This document shows positions 1 through 11,349 of a DNA stretch of 64,000 bases, one piece after another. Position 1 is the stretch's first letter. The number at the start of each line of letters is the position of its first letter. The stretch is from Pseudomonas oleovorans subsp. oleovorans. Its GTDB lineage: Bacteria > Pseudomonadota > Gammaproteobacteria > Pseudomonadales > Pseudomonadaceae. The notes under the pieces were generated by a model. That model had not been told where the DNA came from, ran no database searches, and worked only from the letters and a program-made list of their open reading frames with translations. The stretch is from assembly GCF_002197815.1 (NCBI RefSeq), contig NZ_NIUB01000027.1, forward strand, positions 1 to 64,000, read 5' to 3'. A program made the translations under genes and the position numbers.

Positions 1-131
1 CCCTTGCCTCTGGCTAACACTTCCCCTTGCCGGGTGTGTAGAGGACTTTCACCTCCAAGTCGTCCAGTCCACCACCACAGTGAACCGAACAGCGCCAGTC
101 ACGGCGCTACGCGCCATGCCTGGCGCACAAC

Positions 132-161
132 GAAAACGCCGCTCGATTGAGCGGCGTTTTC
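132..161 (-). terminator. Rho-independent terminator of the tRNA operon
   Basis: A perfect 13-bp stem (gaaaacgccgctc paired with its complement) around a 4-base loop lies just beyond the last tRNA-Gly. Read on the minus strand it ends in a T-rich tract, as expected of a terminator for the tRNA transcript. Confidence 0.8.
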
Positions 162-168
162 ATTTATT

Positions 169-244
<76 letters not shown>

Positions 245-267
245 AATACAACTTGGTACAACAAAAA

Positions 268-343
268 TGGCGTCCCCTAGGGGACTCGAACCCCTGTTAC
301 CGCCGTGAAAGGGCGGTGTCCTAGGCCACTAGACGAAGGGGAC
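268..343 (-). tRNA. tRNA-Glu (TTC), copy 2
   Basis: A 76-nt tRNA on the minus strand begins GTCCCCTTCGTCTAGTGG and ends in encoded CCA. The anticodon loop reads CCCTTTCAC, giving anticodon UUC for glutamate. It is followed 23 nt later by tRNA-Gly, repeating the unit at 390-556. Confidence 0.95.
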
Positions 344-389
344 CTTGGAACTTCGTTTGAAATCCTGCCGAAGCAGCATTTCCAAATTT

Positions 390-465
<76 letters not shown>

Positions 466-480
466 ATTACAGCTTAGAAG

Positions 481-556
481 TGGCGTCCCCTAGGGGACTC
501 GAACCCCTGTTACCGCCGTGAAAGGGCGGTGTCCTAGGCCACTAGACGAAGGGGAC
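481..556 (-). tRNA. tRNA-Glu (TTC), copy 1
   Basis: First gene of the four-tRNA minus-strand operon, identical to the tRNA-Glu at 268-343, with anticodon UUC and encoded CCA. The promoter at 629-657 lies about 70 nt upstream. Confidence 0.95.
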
Positions 557-628
557 ACACCCCGGAACATCAAGCAACTTTCCGGCTTCCTTCGCTCTGT
601 TTCTAGCATTGCTCTGGAAGTGGCGCGC

Positions 629-657
629 ATTCTATGGAGCCTTTCGAGGGTCGTCAA
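629..657 (-). promoter_or_regulatory. sigma70 promoter of the tRNA operon
   Basis: On the minus strand a TTGACG -35 box (657-652) and a TAGAAT -10 box (634-629) are separated by 17 nt. They are followed by a GC-rich discriminator (GCGCGCC), typical of stable-RNA promoters under stringent control. It directs transcription into the four tRNAs. Confidence 0.75.
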
Positions 658-778
658 CCTCTCTCTAAAAAATTTTTAAAATCAAAGACTTCAGCCCATA
701 AATCGATATGCCACTAGGAGCCATGCAGCCAAGCCACTACACTCGGTCGAAAAGTCGATTCTCGAGAGGTCCCAAGCA

Positions 779-1543
779 GTGTCCGCACTCGTGATAACCA
801 TGCTGATCGTCGGCGGCATCGCCCTGCTGATGGTGATTGCCTACATCAACCACGCCGTCGAGAACAGCAAGCTGGAGAAAGCGCGCCAGCGCGCTGATCT
901 GCTCGACCGCATTCGTCGCTGCCAGGATATCTCCGAACGCATGCCTGGGCAGCTTATGACACCGCAGCTGAAGCTACTGCTGAGCCAGTTGCAGCTGCAA
1001 GTCAGCGAACGCCTGCTGCCGCTGGACAAGCAGAACACCAAACTGAAGACCGATATCGACACGCTCAAGGCCCAGGTCGCTCAAGGCGAATCCATTGCCG
1101 TGAAGAACCCGCCGCAGCCCATCGCCAACGAAGCCAAGGCCAAGGACGTGCGTTTCCTGCTGGAAAATCTGCATGCCCTGATCACCGGTTCGGTACAGGG
1201 CGGCCTGCTACCCGCGGGCGATGGCAAGCATTGGCTCAAGCAGATTCGTCAGATGCTGGTACTGGTGCATATCGAGTTCTTCAGCACCCTGGGCCAGACG
1301 GCCATGCAGCAGAATCAACCCGGCCAGGCCCGCCTGGCCTTCGAACGCGGCGTGCAATACCTGCGCAAGCAACCTGACCCGACCCCTTACCAGACGCAGC
1401 TCAAGCGTTTCGAAGAGCAATTGGCGCGCGCCAATGCCTTGGTGCTCAACAACAACGTACCCAACGCGGATGAACCCAGCCAGTTGACCGAAGGTCTGAA
1501 GGACCTGGAAGACGACTGGAAGAAGAAGAACATCTACGACTGA
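779..1543 (+). CDS. Membrane-anchored coiled-coil protein of unknown function
   Basis: A 254-residue protein conserved beside the Gly/Glu tRNA array in pseudomonads, sometimes labelled DNA-repair ATPase-like without functional support. Residues 2-25 form one hydrophobic segment, giving an N-terminal anchor. Residues about 30-105 are charged and heptad-like (coiled coil), and the C-terminal half contains a helical TPR-like stretch (QARLAFERGVQYLRKQ). The start is GTG, preceded by GAGAGG about 9 nt upstream. No catalytic motif is visible. The GST gene follows after 54 nt on the same strand, so the two may be cotranscribed. Confidence 0.8.
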   Translation: MSALVITMLIVGGIALLMVIAYINHAVENSKLEKARQRADLLDRIRRCQDISERMPGQLMTPQLKLLLSQLQLQVSERLLPLDKQNTKLKTDIDTLKAQVAQGESIAVKNPPQPIANEAKAKDVRFLLENLHALITGSVQGGLLPAGDGKHWLKQIRQMLVLVHIEFFSTLGQTAMQQNQPGQARLAFERGVQYLRKQPDPTPYQTQLKRFEEQLARANALVLNNNVPNADEPSQLTEGLKDLEDDWKKKNIYD

Positions 1544-1597
1544 GCAGACGACCGCCTTCACTCAGTCAACCACGTTGACCGCCGAATAGGAGCTGTA

Positions 1598-2260
1598 ATG
1601 AGCCTGACCGTTTACGGAGCACCCCTGTCTCCCTTCGTCCGCAAACTCTGCCTGTGCCTGATCGAAAAGGGCCTGGATTACGAGCTCGAGGTGGTCATGC
1701 CCTTCGGCCAGCCGGACTGGTTTCGCGAGCTCAATCCGCTAGGCCGGATTCCCGCCTTTCGCGATGGCGACCTGAAGCTGGCGGACTCCAGCGTCATCTG
1801 CCAATACCTGGAAGAGCGCTACCCTGAGCACATGCCGCTATATGGCGACGGTGCGGAGCAACGCGCCAAGGTACGCTGGCTGGAAAAATACGCGGACTAC
1901 GAGCTGGCGCCGCTGTGTACCTTCACCGTATTTCGCAACCGCGTGCTGAAAGCCACCATGGGTCAGCCATGCGATGAGGAAAAGGTGCAGCAGACGCTCA
2001 GGGACAAGCTGCCCAACCACTTCGACTATTTCGAGGCCACGTTGGGTGACGCGCCCTACTTCCTTGGCGAACAACTGTCCATGGCCGACCTGGCGCTGGC
2101 CAGCCAACTGATCAACATGGAGCACGGCGGGGAAACCCTGGATGCCGGCCGCTGGCCGAACCTGCTGGCGCACTACGAGCGCATCAAGGCCCGCGCATCC
2201 ACACAGCAACTGCTGCCGCGTGAACTGCGCACACTGGAGAAGATCGGCGCCAAGCGCTGA
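1598..2260 (+). CDS. Glutathione S-transferase family protein
   Basis: A 220-residue cytosolic GST-fold protein. The N-terminal thioredoxin-like domain (about 1-78) has the SPFVRKLCLCL helix, the cis-proline region NPLGRIPAF and the glutathione-binding ADSSVICQYLEERYP segment. An all-helical C-terminal domain (about 90-210) follows, with FLGEQLSMADLALAS as the usual N-capping region. A Ser or Cys near residues 11-17 could be the thiol-activating residue, but the substrate class cannot be assigned. The start ATG has a good AGGAG site 6 nt upstream. Confidence 0.9.
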   Translation: MSLTVYGAPLSPFVRKLCLCLIEKGLDYELEVVMPFGQPDWFRELNPLGRIPAFRDGDLKLADSSVICQYLEERYPEHMPLYGDGAEQRAKVRWLEKYADYELAPLCTFTVFRNRVLKATMGQPCDEEKVQQTLRDKLPNHFDYFEATLGDAPYFLGEQLSMADLALASQLINMEHGGETLDAGRWPNLLAHYERIKARASTQQLLPRELRTLEKIGAKR

Positions 2261-2384
2261 CCACGCCCGCTTCACAGGGTGCGCCGTGCGCACCGATTGC
2301 GAAATCAGCTTCGACGACGTCTTAAACCAGCGGTGCGCGCGGCGCCCTAGCAGATCGAGTCTCCGCGCATCGCCAAAGGCGTAT

Positions 2385-2867
2385 TCAGCAGTCGCTGGCG
2401 GCCAGGAATATCTCTGCCAGCGCTTCGATACCGGCCTGATCCACCTCGGTGAACCGCCCCACCGACGGACTGTCCAGATCCAGCACGCCGATCAGGCGCC
2501 CCTTCTTCACCAGAGGCACCACCAGCTCACTGTTCGATGCACTGTCGCAGGCAATGTGCCCCGGGAAGGCATGCACATCCTCGACTCGCTGGGTTTGCAG
2601 GCTGGCAGCCGCGGCGCCGCAGACACCACGACCGAAGGCGATGCGCACGCAGGCCACCTTGCCCTGGAACGGGCCGAGCACCAGCTCGCCATCCTTCGCC
2701 AGATAGAAGCCGGCCCAGTTCAGATCGGCCAGCTCGTGAAACAGGAAGGCGGAAAACTGCGCGGCATTGGCGATGAAGTCGCGCTCGCCGCTAAGCAATG
2801 CCTGCAATTGCGCACTCAGCAGCGGGTAACCATTGAGATCACCACCAGTCTGTGAAAGATCGATCAT
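2385..2867 (-). CDS. msrC: Free methionine-(R)-sulfoxide reductase (GAF type)
   Basis: A 160-residue single GAF-domain protein that reduces free L-methionine-(R)-sulfoxide using thioredoxin. The three cysteines of the fRMsr family are present at C73, C83 and C107; their spacing (10 and 24 residues) equals that of C84/C94/C118 in the E. coli enzyme. Motifs NWAGFYL and VLDLDSP also match the family. Its ATG overlaps the stop of the upstream AAA-ATPase gene (2864-2867), so translation is likely coupled. It fits an oxidative-stress neighbourhood with ospR-gpx. Confidence 0.93.
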   Translation of the reverse strand: MIDLSQTGGDLNGYPLLSAQLQALLSGERDFIANAAQFSAFLFHELADLNWAGFYLAKDGELVLGPFQGKVACVRIAFGRGVCGAAAASLQTQRVEDVHAFPGHIACDSASNSELVVPLVKKGRLIGVLDLDSPSVGRFTEVDQAGIEALAEIFLAASDC

Positions 2868-3754
2868 GCCTGTTGCTCCAGCAGTTGCAGCCCGACCCAG
2901 TGGCGGGCGAATTGATAGGCGCAGCGGCCATTGCGGTTACCACGACCCAGCGCCCAGCGAATGGCGGCTTTCTCCAGCGCCTCGTCCCAGCTCCAGTCGA
3001 GCCCGACCTGACGCGCCTGCACCTCTACCCAGTGGCGCACGACGAGCAGGAAGTGATCCTGAGTGAAGGGATAGAACGACAGCCACAGGCCAAAACGGTC
3101 GGACAGCGCGATCTTGTCCTCCACTGCCTCGTTGGGGTGCAGCTCGCCGTCTACCCTCTTCCAGTTCTCGTTGTCACTCTGATGCTCGGGGACCAGATGG
3201 CGGCGATTGGAGGTGGCGTACAGCAGCACATTATCCGGTGCCTGCTCCAACGAGCCGTCGAGCACGCTCTTGAGTACCCGGTAGTCGCCCTCGCCCGCTT
3301 CGAACGACAGGTCGTCGCAGAACAGCACGAAGCGTTGCGGCAAGCCGGCCAGCAGCTCGACCACGCGCGGCAGGTCGGCCAGATGATCGCGCTCGATCTC
3401 GATCAGGCGCAGGCCGGCTTTGGCGTGCTCGGCGAGCAGGGCACGCACCAGCGACGACTTGCCAGTGCCACGTGCGCCCCAGAGCAAGGCATGGTTGGCC
3501 GGCATGCCGCTGACGAACTGACGGGTGTTGCGCGCCAGTTGCTCGCGCTGGGCGTCCACGCCCAGCAGGTCGCTCAGCGACAGGTCGAGACTGACATCCA
3601 GTGGCAGCAGGTAGCCACTGCGACCATCACGTACCCAGCGTGTCGCCACGCACTTGCTCCAGTCCACCTCCGGACGTAGTGCAGGTAGCAGGGGCTCGAT
3701 GCGCTCCAGCACCTGCTCGGCGCGGGCAAGAAAATCCAGTAACCGGGAATTCAC
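2864..3754 (-). CDS. DUF815-type AAA ATP-binding protein
   Basis: A 296-residue protein of the DUF815 family (COG2607). Walker A is GARGTGKSS at residues 93-101, Walker B-like residues lie in FVLFCDDLSFE, and an arginine-rich sensor region follows (YATSNRRHLVP). The family is a conserved predicted ATPase without an established substrate. It ends in an ATGA overlap with msrC, so the two form an operon. It is divergent from sagS, 110 bp away. Confidence 0.88.
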   Translation of the reverse strand: MNSRLLDFLARAEQVLERIEPLLPALRPEVDWSKCVATRWVRDGRSGYLLPLDVSLDLSLSDLLGVDAQREQLARNTRQFVSGMPANHALLWGARGTGKSSLVRALLAEHAKAGLRLIEIERDHLADLPRVVELLAGLPQRFVLFCDDLSFEAGEGDYRVLKSVLDGSLEQAPDNVLLYATSNRRHLVPEHQSDNENWKRVDGELHPNEAVEDKIALSDRFGLWLSFYPFTQDHFLLVVRHWVEVQARQVGLDWSWDEALEKAAIRWALGRGNRNGRCAYQFARHWVGLQLLEQQA

Positions 3755-3864
3755 GATCTACTACTCCTTTTGCGCAGAGCCGCAGGCTGCAGGCTCTGCC
3801 GGTACAGGGTCGCTATCAGGTATGCTTGGCAGGCGCCCAAGGATCAGAGAACACGCACGCCTGT

Positions 3865-6175
<2,311 letters not shown>

Positions 6176-6186
<11 letters not shown>

Positions 6187-6634
6187 GCCGAGCCAGCAGC
6201 CGATCCAGGCTGCGCCGCAGCCTTTCCATTTCCAGCAGATCCTGGTCACCGAACTGGCAGAGCAACTGCGCCTTGAGCGGCAGGACCTGCGCCTGCAGCG
6301 CCCTGCCAGCCTCGCTCAGGGCCAGATGCACCTCGCGCTCATCCGTCTGCGCGCGACGGCGCTGCACCAGCCCCAGCTGCTCCAGACGCTTGAGCAGCGG
6401 CGTCAGGGTGCCGGAGTCCAGCTGCAGGCGTTGCCCGAGTGCCTTGAGCGTCGGCGGCTCAGGCGCCCGCTCCTGCCACTCCCACAGCACCAGCATCACC
6501 AGGTACTGCGGGTAGGTCAGACCGAGGGCATCGAGCATCGGCTTGTAGGCGCGGATCACCGCACGCGAGGCGGCGTAAAGCTTGAAGCACAGCTGATTGT
6601 CCAGTTGCAGCCCGGCGGTGCCGAAAGCACTCAT
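6176..6634 (-). CDS. ospR: MarR/OhrR-type peroxide-sensing repressor OspR
   Basis: A 152-residue MarR-fold regulator. C16, in the N-terminal helix QLCFKLYAASRAV, corresponds to the peroxide-reactive cysteine of OhrR/OspR proteins. The winged helix spans about 50-100 (LKALGQRLQLDSGTLTPLLKRLEQLGL). The start at 6634 is used because the ATG overlaps the gpx stop codon (ATGA at 6631-6634). OspR in P. aeruginosa represses its own operon and the adjacent glutathione peroxidase; a matching palindrome lies upstream of gpx here. Confidence 0.92.
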
Positions 6635-7116
6635 TTCAGCAGGGCCTCGATCTCGCTGCTCAGTTCTTCGGGCTTGGTGGTCGGAGCGAAGCGCTTGACC
6701 ACCTTGCCGTCCTCGCCGATCAGAAACTTGGTGAAGTTCCACTTGATGCCCTGGCTGCCCAGCAGGCCCGGCGCGCGCTTCTTCAACTGCACGAACAGCG
6801 GGTGAGCATCGCTGCCATTGACGTCGACCTTCTTGAACAGTGGGAAGCTGACGCCGAAGTTCAGCTCGCAGAACTCGGAGATCGCGCCCTCGTCACCCGG
6901 CTCCTGCTTGCCGAATTGATTGCAGGGGAAACCGAGCACTACCAGCCCTTTGTCCTTGTATTGCTGCCAGACGCTTTCCAGCCCTTTGTACTGCGGGGTG
7001 AAGCCACATTTGCTGGCGGTGTTGACCACCAGCACAGCCTTGCCGCCGAAGTCGGCCAGAGTCTTCTGCTCGCCCTTGATGGTGGTGACCGGAATATCGA
7101 AAAGTGCGTTGCTCAT
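6631..7116 (-). CDS. gpx: Glutathione peroxidase family protein
   Basis: A 161-residue non-selenium thiol peroxidase that reduces hydroperoxides. The peroxidatic cysteine lies in NTASKCGFTPQY. The partner motif is GFPCNQFGKQEPG, and the tryptophan and asparagine of the active site are in IKWNFTKFLI. It is first in the operon with ospR and probably derepressed when OspR is oxidised. The ATG at 7116 is preceded by a modest site. Family members often use thioredoxin rather than glutathione. Confidence 0.93.
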   Translation of the reverse strand: MSNALFDIPVTTIKGEQKTLADFGGKAVLVVNTASKCGFTPQYKGLESVWQQYKDKGLVVLGFPCNQFGKQEPGDEGAISEFCELNFGVSFPLFKKVDVNGSDAHPLFVQLKKRAPGLLGSQGIKWNFTKFLIGEDGKVVKRFAPTTKPEELSSEIEALLK

Positions 7117-7163
7117 GGGGAATCGTCCTGAATGGGCTTGAAGTGACGAATAAAGTAGCGAGC

Positions 7164-7187
7164 AATTAAATTGCATGCAATTTAATT
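7164..7187. promoter_or_regulatory. OspR/OhrR operator, 24-bp perfect palindrome
   Basis: The half-site aattaaattgca is followed directly by its exact reverse complement, giving a perfect 24-bp AT-rich palindrome in GC-rich DNA, 48 bp upstream of the gpx ATG. OhrR-family regulators bind AT-rich dyads containing AATT, so this is the probable autoregulatory operator. Confidence 0.75.
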
Positions 7188-7223
7188 AAGGCAAAATAAG
7201 GCATGCGAATACATGCTATCTCG

Positions 7224-7418
7224 TAGAGTGGGTTAGCGGCGCCGAATGCAGGGCGTCCAAACGCAGATGAACCCAGCGCGCTCGGATGGCCGCCCCACGT
7301 AACCCACCGGGCGATGGATCGCGTTGCACCGATGGTGGGTTATCGCGGGGCGGCCATCCGCCGCACCGGGCTTAGCACACTGTTCTGCAAGCGTGACAGG
7401 CGGCTAACCCACCCTACG
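7224..7418. repeat. Interspersed GTGGGTTA hairpin repeats
   Basis: Four alternating copies of gtgggtta/taacccac lie between gpx and the pdxB stop, with GGCGGCCATCCG also present as an inverted copy. They can pair into a cruciform. The last copy overlaps the pdxB stop codon. No gene is seen here; it resembles a repeated intergenic palindrome of pseudomonads. Confidence 0.6.
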
Positions 7419-8544
7419 AAACGGTGGCGCCCAGGGCTCGTACCAGAGCGGCCAGCGGCGCTGAATCGCCCTGAATACGTACGCGTAAGCCATCGATTTC
7501 GCGGCGCATGGGGTAGTGCTTGCGCAGTCGGTCGAAGCCGGCGCGACGGGTATCGGCATCGCCAACCAGGCTGCGGCGAAAGTCGGCATCATCGCGGCGC
7601 GGGTCGTATACCGCGCGGCAGATGCTGGCCAGGGCCCAGGCCGGGTCCGCGCTGCCGTCGATGCTCAGCTCGCTCAACCAGGGCGCCGGCAACAGATCGG
7701 CCAGGCTCACCTGCTCGGCCACGCCCAGCGCCCGGCAGCAGGCTTGATAGATCTGCGCCGTGCCGCGCAGCTTGCCGTCCAGGCTGTAGCCGGCAATGTG
7801 CGGCGTCGCCAGTTGGCACAGGGCGGCCAATTCGACATCGGCCTGCGGCTCGCCTTCCCAGACGTCCAGCACTACCTTCAGATCAGGCCGCTGTGGCAGC
7901 AGGCTGCGCAGCGCAGCGTTGTCCACCACGGCACCACGACTGGCATTGATCAGCCAGGTGCCGGGTTTGAGTGCGGCCAGCCGCGTCGTATCGAACAGAT
8001 GGCGCGTCGAAGCATCCAGCGGCGTGTGCAGGCTGATCACATCGCATTCGTCGATGATCTGCTCCAGGCTGTCGAAGTCGCCTCCCTCGGCAGCCTGGCG
8101 CGGCGGGTCACACACCCGCACCTGCCAACCGAGACCACGCAACAGATTGACCAGGCGCCCACCGACCTGCCCCGCTCCGACTACGCCGTAGACACGCGCT
8201 GCCGGATCGACGCCCTCGCGCTCGGCCAGAGTCAGCACACTGCCCAGCACGTAATCCACCACGCCACGGGCGTTGCAACCAGGCGCACTGCTCCAGACGA
8301 TGCCAACCTCAGCGAAGTAATCGAGATCCAGATGGTCGGTGCCGATAGTGCAGGTGCCAACGAAGCGCACTCGGCTGCCTTCGAGCAAGGCGCGGTTCAC
8401 CTGGGTCACCGAACGCACCAGCAACAGATCGGCATCGCGCACGTCCTGTGCGGTGATGGCGCGCCCTGGCAGGCGGTGAATGGTGCCGAAGTCGGAGAAA
8501 AACTCATCGAGCAGGGGAATATTTTCGTCGGCGACGATATGCAT
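7414..8544 (-). CDS. pdxB: Erythronate-4-phosphate dehydrogenase
   Basis: A 376-residue cytosolic enzyme of the D-2-hydroxyacid dehydrogenase family. It oxidises 4-phosphoerythronate in deoxyxylulose 5-phosphate-dependent pyridoxal 5'-phosphate synthesis. Visible are the N-terminal ADENIPLLDEFF, the NAD-binding GVVGAGQVGGRLVNLLRGLG (about 120-140), the catalytic Arg in INASRGAVVDN, and the C-terminal PdxB dimerisation domain. ATG 8544 is preceded by GGAG; a longer frame has no better site. It is divergent from pmpM. Confidence 0.95.
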   Translation of the reverse strand: MHIVADENIPLLDEFFSDFGTIHRLPGRAITAQDVRDADLLLVRSVTQVNRALLEGSRVRFVGTCTIGTDHLDLDYFAEVGIVWSSAPGCNARGVVDYVLGSVLTLAEREGVDPAARVYGVVGAGQVGGRLVNLLRGLGWQVRVCDPPRQAAEGGDFDSLEQIIDECDVISLHTPLDASTRHLFDTTRLAALKPGTWLINASRGAVVDNAALRSLLPQRPDLKVVLDVWEGEPQADVELAALCQLATPHIAGYSLDGKLRGTAQIYQACCRALGVAEQVSLADLLPAPWLSELSIDGSADPAWALASICRAVYDPRRDDADFRRSLVGDADTRRAGFDRLRKHYPMRREIDGLRVRIQGDSAPLAALVRALGATVS

Positions 8545-8694
8545 GGCAGGCTCCATCGGGCAGGTCGCCATTCTAAGTCAGCCGACACCTCAGCGTCGCC
8601 CCACAGGCCGCCAGACAGAGGGGCAGATCGTACTTTCCTGACCGACACGTCAAAGCGTAGACTACGCGGTTTCCTGCTATCCCGAAGAATCGAA

Positions 8695-10068
8695 ATGTCC
8701 ACCGACACCCGCCTTGGCCGCGTGCGCACGGAACTGCGCAGCCTGCTCATCCTGGCCACGCCGATCATCATCGCCCAGTTGGCGCACACCGCCATGGGCT
8801 TCGTCGATACGCTGATGGCCGGGCGCGTCAGCCCGCAGGACCTGGCTGCGGTGGCGTTGGGCAACTCGATCTGGGTGCCGGTGTTCCTGTTGATGACCGG
8901 CATCCTGCTGGCCACCACACCCAAGGTGGCCCAGCGCTTCGGCGCAGGCGAAGAGGCCGACATCGGCCCGTTGGTGCGCCAGGCACTCTGGCTGGCGCTG
9001 GCCGTCGGCGGTAGTGCTGCGGCGCTGCTGTGGAACGCCGAGTTCATCCTGCGCACCATGAATGTCGACCCGGCGCTGATCACTCCGGCGATGGGCTATT
9101 TGCGCGCTGTGGCCCTGGGTTTCCCGGCTGTGGCGCTGTATCACGTGCTGCGCTGTTTCAGCGACGGCCTTGGTCATACGCGCCCGGCCATGGTGCTGGG
9201 CATTATCGGCCTGCTGCTGAACATCCCGGCCAACTACATCTTCATCTACGGCAAGTTCGGCCTGCCGGCCATGGGTGGCGTTGGCTGCGGCTGGGCGACC
9301 GCCCTGGTGATGGGTTTCATGCTGATCGGCATGCTGGCATGGGTGAAGTGGGCGCCCTACTACCGCAGCAGCGCGCTGTTTACCCACTTCGAATGGCCGC
9401 AGTGGACGGTGATCAAACGCCTGCTGAGCATCGGCGTGCCAATCGGCATCGCAGTGTTCGCCGAATCGAGCATCTTCGCGGTGATCGCCCTGCTGATCGG
9501 CGGCCTCGGCGCCACTGTGGTAGCCGGGCACCAGATCGCGCTCAACTTCAGCTCCATGGTGTTCATGATTCCCTACTCGCTGGCCATGGCCGCCACCGTG
9601 CGCGTCGGCCAGGCGCTGGGCCGTGGTCAGCCGCGTGAGGCGCGCTTCGCTGCCGGGGTAAGCATGGCGGCGGCGCTGGGCTACGCCTGCGTATCGGCCA
9701 GCCTGATGTTCCTGCTGCGCGAACAGATCGCGCAGATCTACACCCCGGACAAGACGGTGATCGCCGTGGCGGCAACGCTGATCGTCTATTCGGCGCTGTT
9801 CCAGTTCTCCGATGCCATCCAGGTGACCGCCGCAGGCGCGCTGCGTGGCTACCAGGACACGCGCATCACCATGTTGCTGACCCTGTTCGCCTATTGGGGC
9901 ATCGGCCTGCCGGTGGGTTATGCGCTGGGGCTGTCCGACCTGTTCGGCGAACCCAGCGGCCCCAGTGGCCTATGGCAGGGGCTGGTGGTCGGGCTGACCT
10001 GCGCTGCCGCGATGCTCACCGTGCGCCTGGCGCGCAGCGCGCGCAAGCGCATCCGCCGGGCCGCCTGA
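8695..10068 (+). CDS. pmpM: MATE-family multidrug efflux pump (NorM/PmpM)
   Basis: A 457-residue inner-membrane transporter with 12 predicted helices in two MatE halves. Family features are the N-terminal LRSLLILATPIIIAQLAHT and the GFVDTLMAG segment, followed by helices bearing the acidic residues used for cation coupling. Homologues export fluoroquinolones and cationic dyes by Na+ or H+ antiport; PmpM of P. aeruginosa is H+-coupled. The ATG at 8695 gives the standard N-terminus, and the frame upstream is antisense to pdxB. Confidence 0.92.
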   Translation: MSTDTRLGRVRTELRSLLILATPIIIAQLAHTAMGFVDTLMAGRVSPQDLAAVALGNSIWVPVFLLMTGILLATTPKVAQRFGAGEEADIGPLVRQALWLALAVGGSAAALLWNAEFILRTMNVDPALITPAMGYLRAVALGFPAVALYHVLRCFSDGLGHTRPAMVLGIIGLLLNIPANYIFIYGKFGLPAMGGVGCGWATALVMGFMLIGMLAWVKWAPYYRSSALFTHFEWPQWTVIKRLLSIGVPIGIAVFAESSIFAVIALLIGGLGATVVAGHQIALNFSSMVFMIPYSLAMAATVRVGQALGRGQPREARFAAGVSMAAALGYACVSASLMFLLREQIAQIYTPDKTVIAVAATLIVYSALFQFSDAIQVTAAGALRGYQDTRITMLLTLFAYWGIGLPVGYALGLSDLFGEPSGPSGLWQGLVVGLTCAAAMLTVRLARSARKRIRRAA

Positions 10069-10107
10069 GTCATTGGATAGGCAGGAAATCAGCTCTAGAC
10101 TGAGCGC

Positions 10108-11166
10108 ATGATTCGACCTGCCCTGCTCCTCTGCTTCCTTCTGCTCTCTGGCTGCGGCCCGGCCAACGATGGCCTGGCCCTGCAGAGCGATTACCTCGAA
10201 CGCCTGCAGCGCTCGCTCGATGCACCGAACGTCAGCTCGTTGGATAGGCGCAGCATCAGTCAGTACCGCCTGCCAGCCCGGCGCGAGCGGCTTTCGGATA
10301 TCCCCGAACTGCGCATCGGCCTGCTCGATCTGGTGATCGACGCGCGGCGCTGTCCGCACCTGCAGCAGTTGATCAGCCAGCGCAACAGCAGCCTGGGCAA
10401 GCAGCTGATGCCCAGCCAACGGCTGGGCTATGAAGGCGATCTGCTGCGCGCCATCGATGACTGCGTGCCGCATCTGCAGGAAGGCTCCAGCCTGAAAGAC
10501 ACGCTGCAGCGCCTGGCCGACGACAAGCGCCAGCAACTGCCCGCAGTATTCTGGAATGCCCTGAACGGCAGCCCGGAGTTCGAGAACTACCTGCGTTTCG
10601 CCGATAAGGCCTTGCCGGTGGACACGCCGGAAGACAGCGCCGCGCTGGACGCATTGCAGCGGCTGGCCAGCATCGGCGCCGCCCTGCCTGCACAGCTGCC
10701 GCCGAGTGCCGATCAGCTGGAACCGCTGTTCTTCGCCCTCTATGCCAGCGAACAGGGCAGCCAGTTGATCACCAGCCTGGCCAGCCTGCGCCACACCCTC
10801 GACGTTGGCAGCGAACTGCTGGAGCAACGCCAGCACAATCGCCCACTCTGCCCACTGGGCCAGGCGACGCCACGCGGGCGCATCCTGCAGAACATCTTCA
10901 TCAAGTTCTACGCTGGCAGCCTGCAACCCTACCTGGCACAGGTCGACCAACGCGGCCGGGAGTGGCAGGCGGCGCTGCTGCAATTGCAGCGCATCGACGG
11001 TATTCCCACCGCCACCCGCGAGCACCTGCAGAGACTGGCCGGCGAGCAGGATTCGTTATGGCAGGATTTCCGCGCCGCCACGGCGCGTCACGTCAAGGCC
11101 TGGCAGACGCTACTGAACAGCTGCGGCCTGGCACCGGGACAGGCGGGATGGAACAGCGAAAGCTAG
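10108..11166 (+). CDS. DUF3080 family lipoprotein
   Basis: A 352-residue predicted lipoprotein. The signal peptide MIRPALLLCFLLLSGC ends in the lipobox LSGC, so C16 would be lipidated. The mature part is mostly helical with conserved polar runs (SSLDRRSISQYRLPARRERL near 45-65) matching the DUF3080 family, whose function is unknown. Two further cysteines (RCPHL, DDCVPHL) could pair. It follows pmpM by 39 bp on the same strand. Confidence 0.85.
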   Translation: MIRPALLLCFLLLSGCGPANDGLALQSDYLERLQRSLDAPNVSSLDRRSISQYRLPARRERLSDIPELRIGLLDLVIDARRCPHLQQLISQRNSSLGKQLMPSQRLGYEGDLLRAIDDCVPHLQEGSSLKDTLQRLADDKRQQLPAVFWNALNGSPEFENYLRFADKALPVDTPEDSAALDALQRLASIGAALPAQLPPSADQLEPLFFALYASEQGSQLITSLASLRHTLDVGSELLEQRQHNRPLCPLGQATPRGRILQNIFIKFYAGSLQPYLAQVDQRGREWQAALLQLQRIDGIPTATREHLQRLAGEQDSLWQDFRAATARHVKAWQTLLNSCGLAPGQAGWNSES

Positions 11167-11172
11167 CAAACC

Positions 11173-11240
11173 GTAGGGCGGGTGCAACCCGCCATCGCGA
11201 CCAACAACATCCGCTATTTGGCGGGTTGCACCCGCCCTAC
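11173..11240. repeat. Intergenic hairpin (GTAGGGCGGGTGCAACCCGCC type)
   Basis: The 22-nt arms around 11173-11194 and 11219-11240 are near-perfect inverted copies separated by 24 nt. The hairpin lies just after the DUF3080 stop and may also act in termination. A related half copy (gtagggcggactc) follows at about 11281. Confidence 0.7.
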
Positions 11241-11251
11241 GAGATAACTGT

Positions 11252-11276
11252 CTAATCGGCCTTCTTGCGAATCCAG
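11252..11276 (-). repeat. Duplicate of the tusA 3' end
   Basis: These 25 bases are identical to 11350-11374, which contain the stop and last codons of tusA (taatcggccttcttgcgaat shared). The two copies are 98 bp apart and flank a repeat half-copy. This indicates a local duplication or repeat-mediated event at the tusA terminus. Confidence 0.75.
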
Positions 11277-11349
11277 AGCCGTAGGGCGGACTCAGGAGCC
11301 CAAGCGAACAGTCCGCCAGAATATCTGGCACACCGCATACAACCGGCAG

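Noticed and set aside
1..131. Short ORF-like DNA and hairpin before the tRNA terminator
   Set aside because: No recognisable protein or RNA; the sequence is cut by the window edge and could be part of an element beyond it.
3601..3864. 88-codon N-terminal extension of SagS
   Set aside because: It overlaps the divergent ATPase gene and lacks family similarity; ATG 3865 gives the membrane-first N-terminus.
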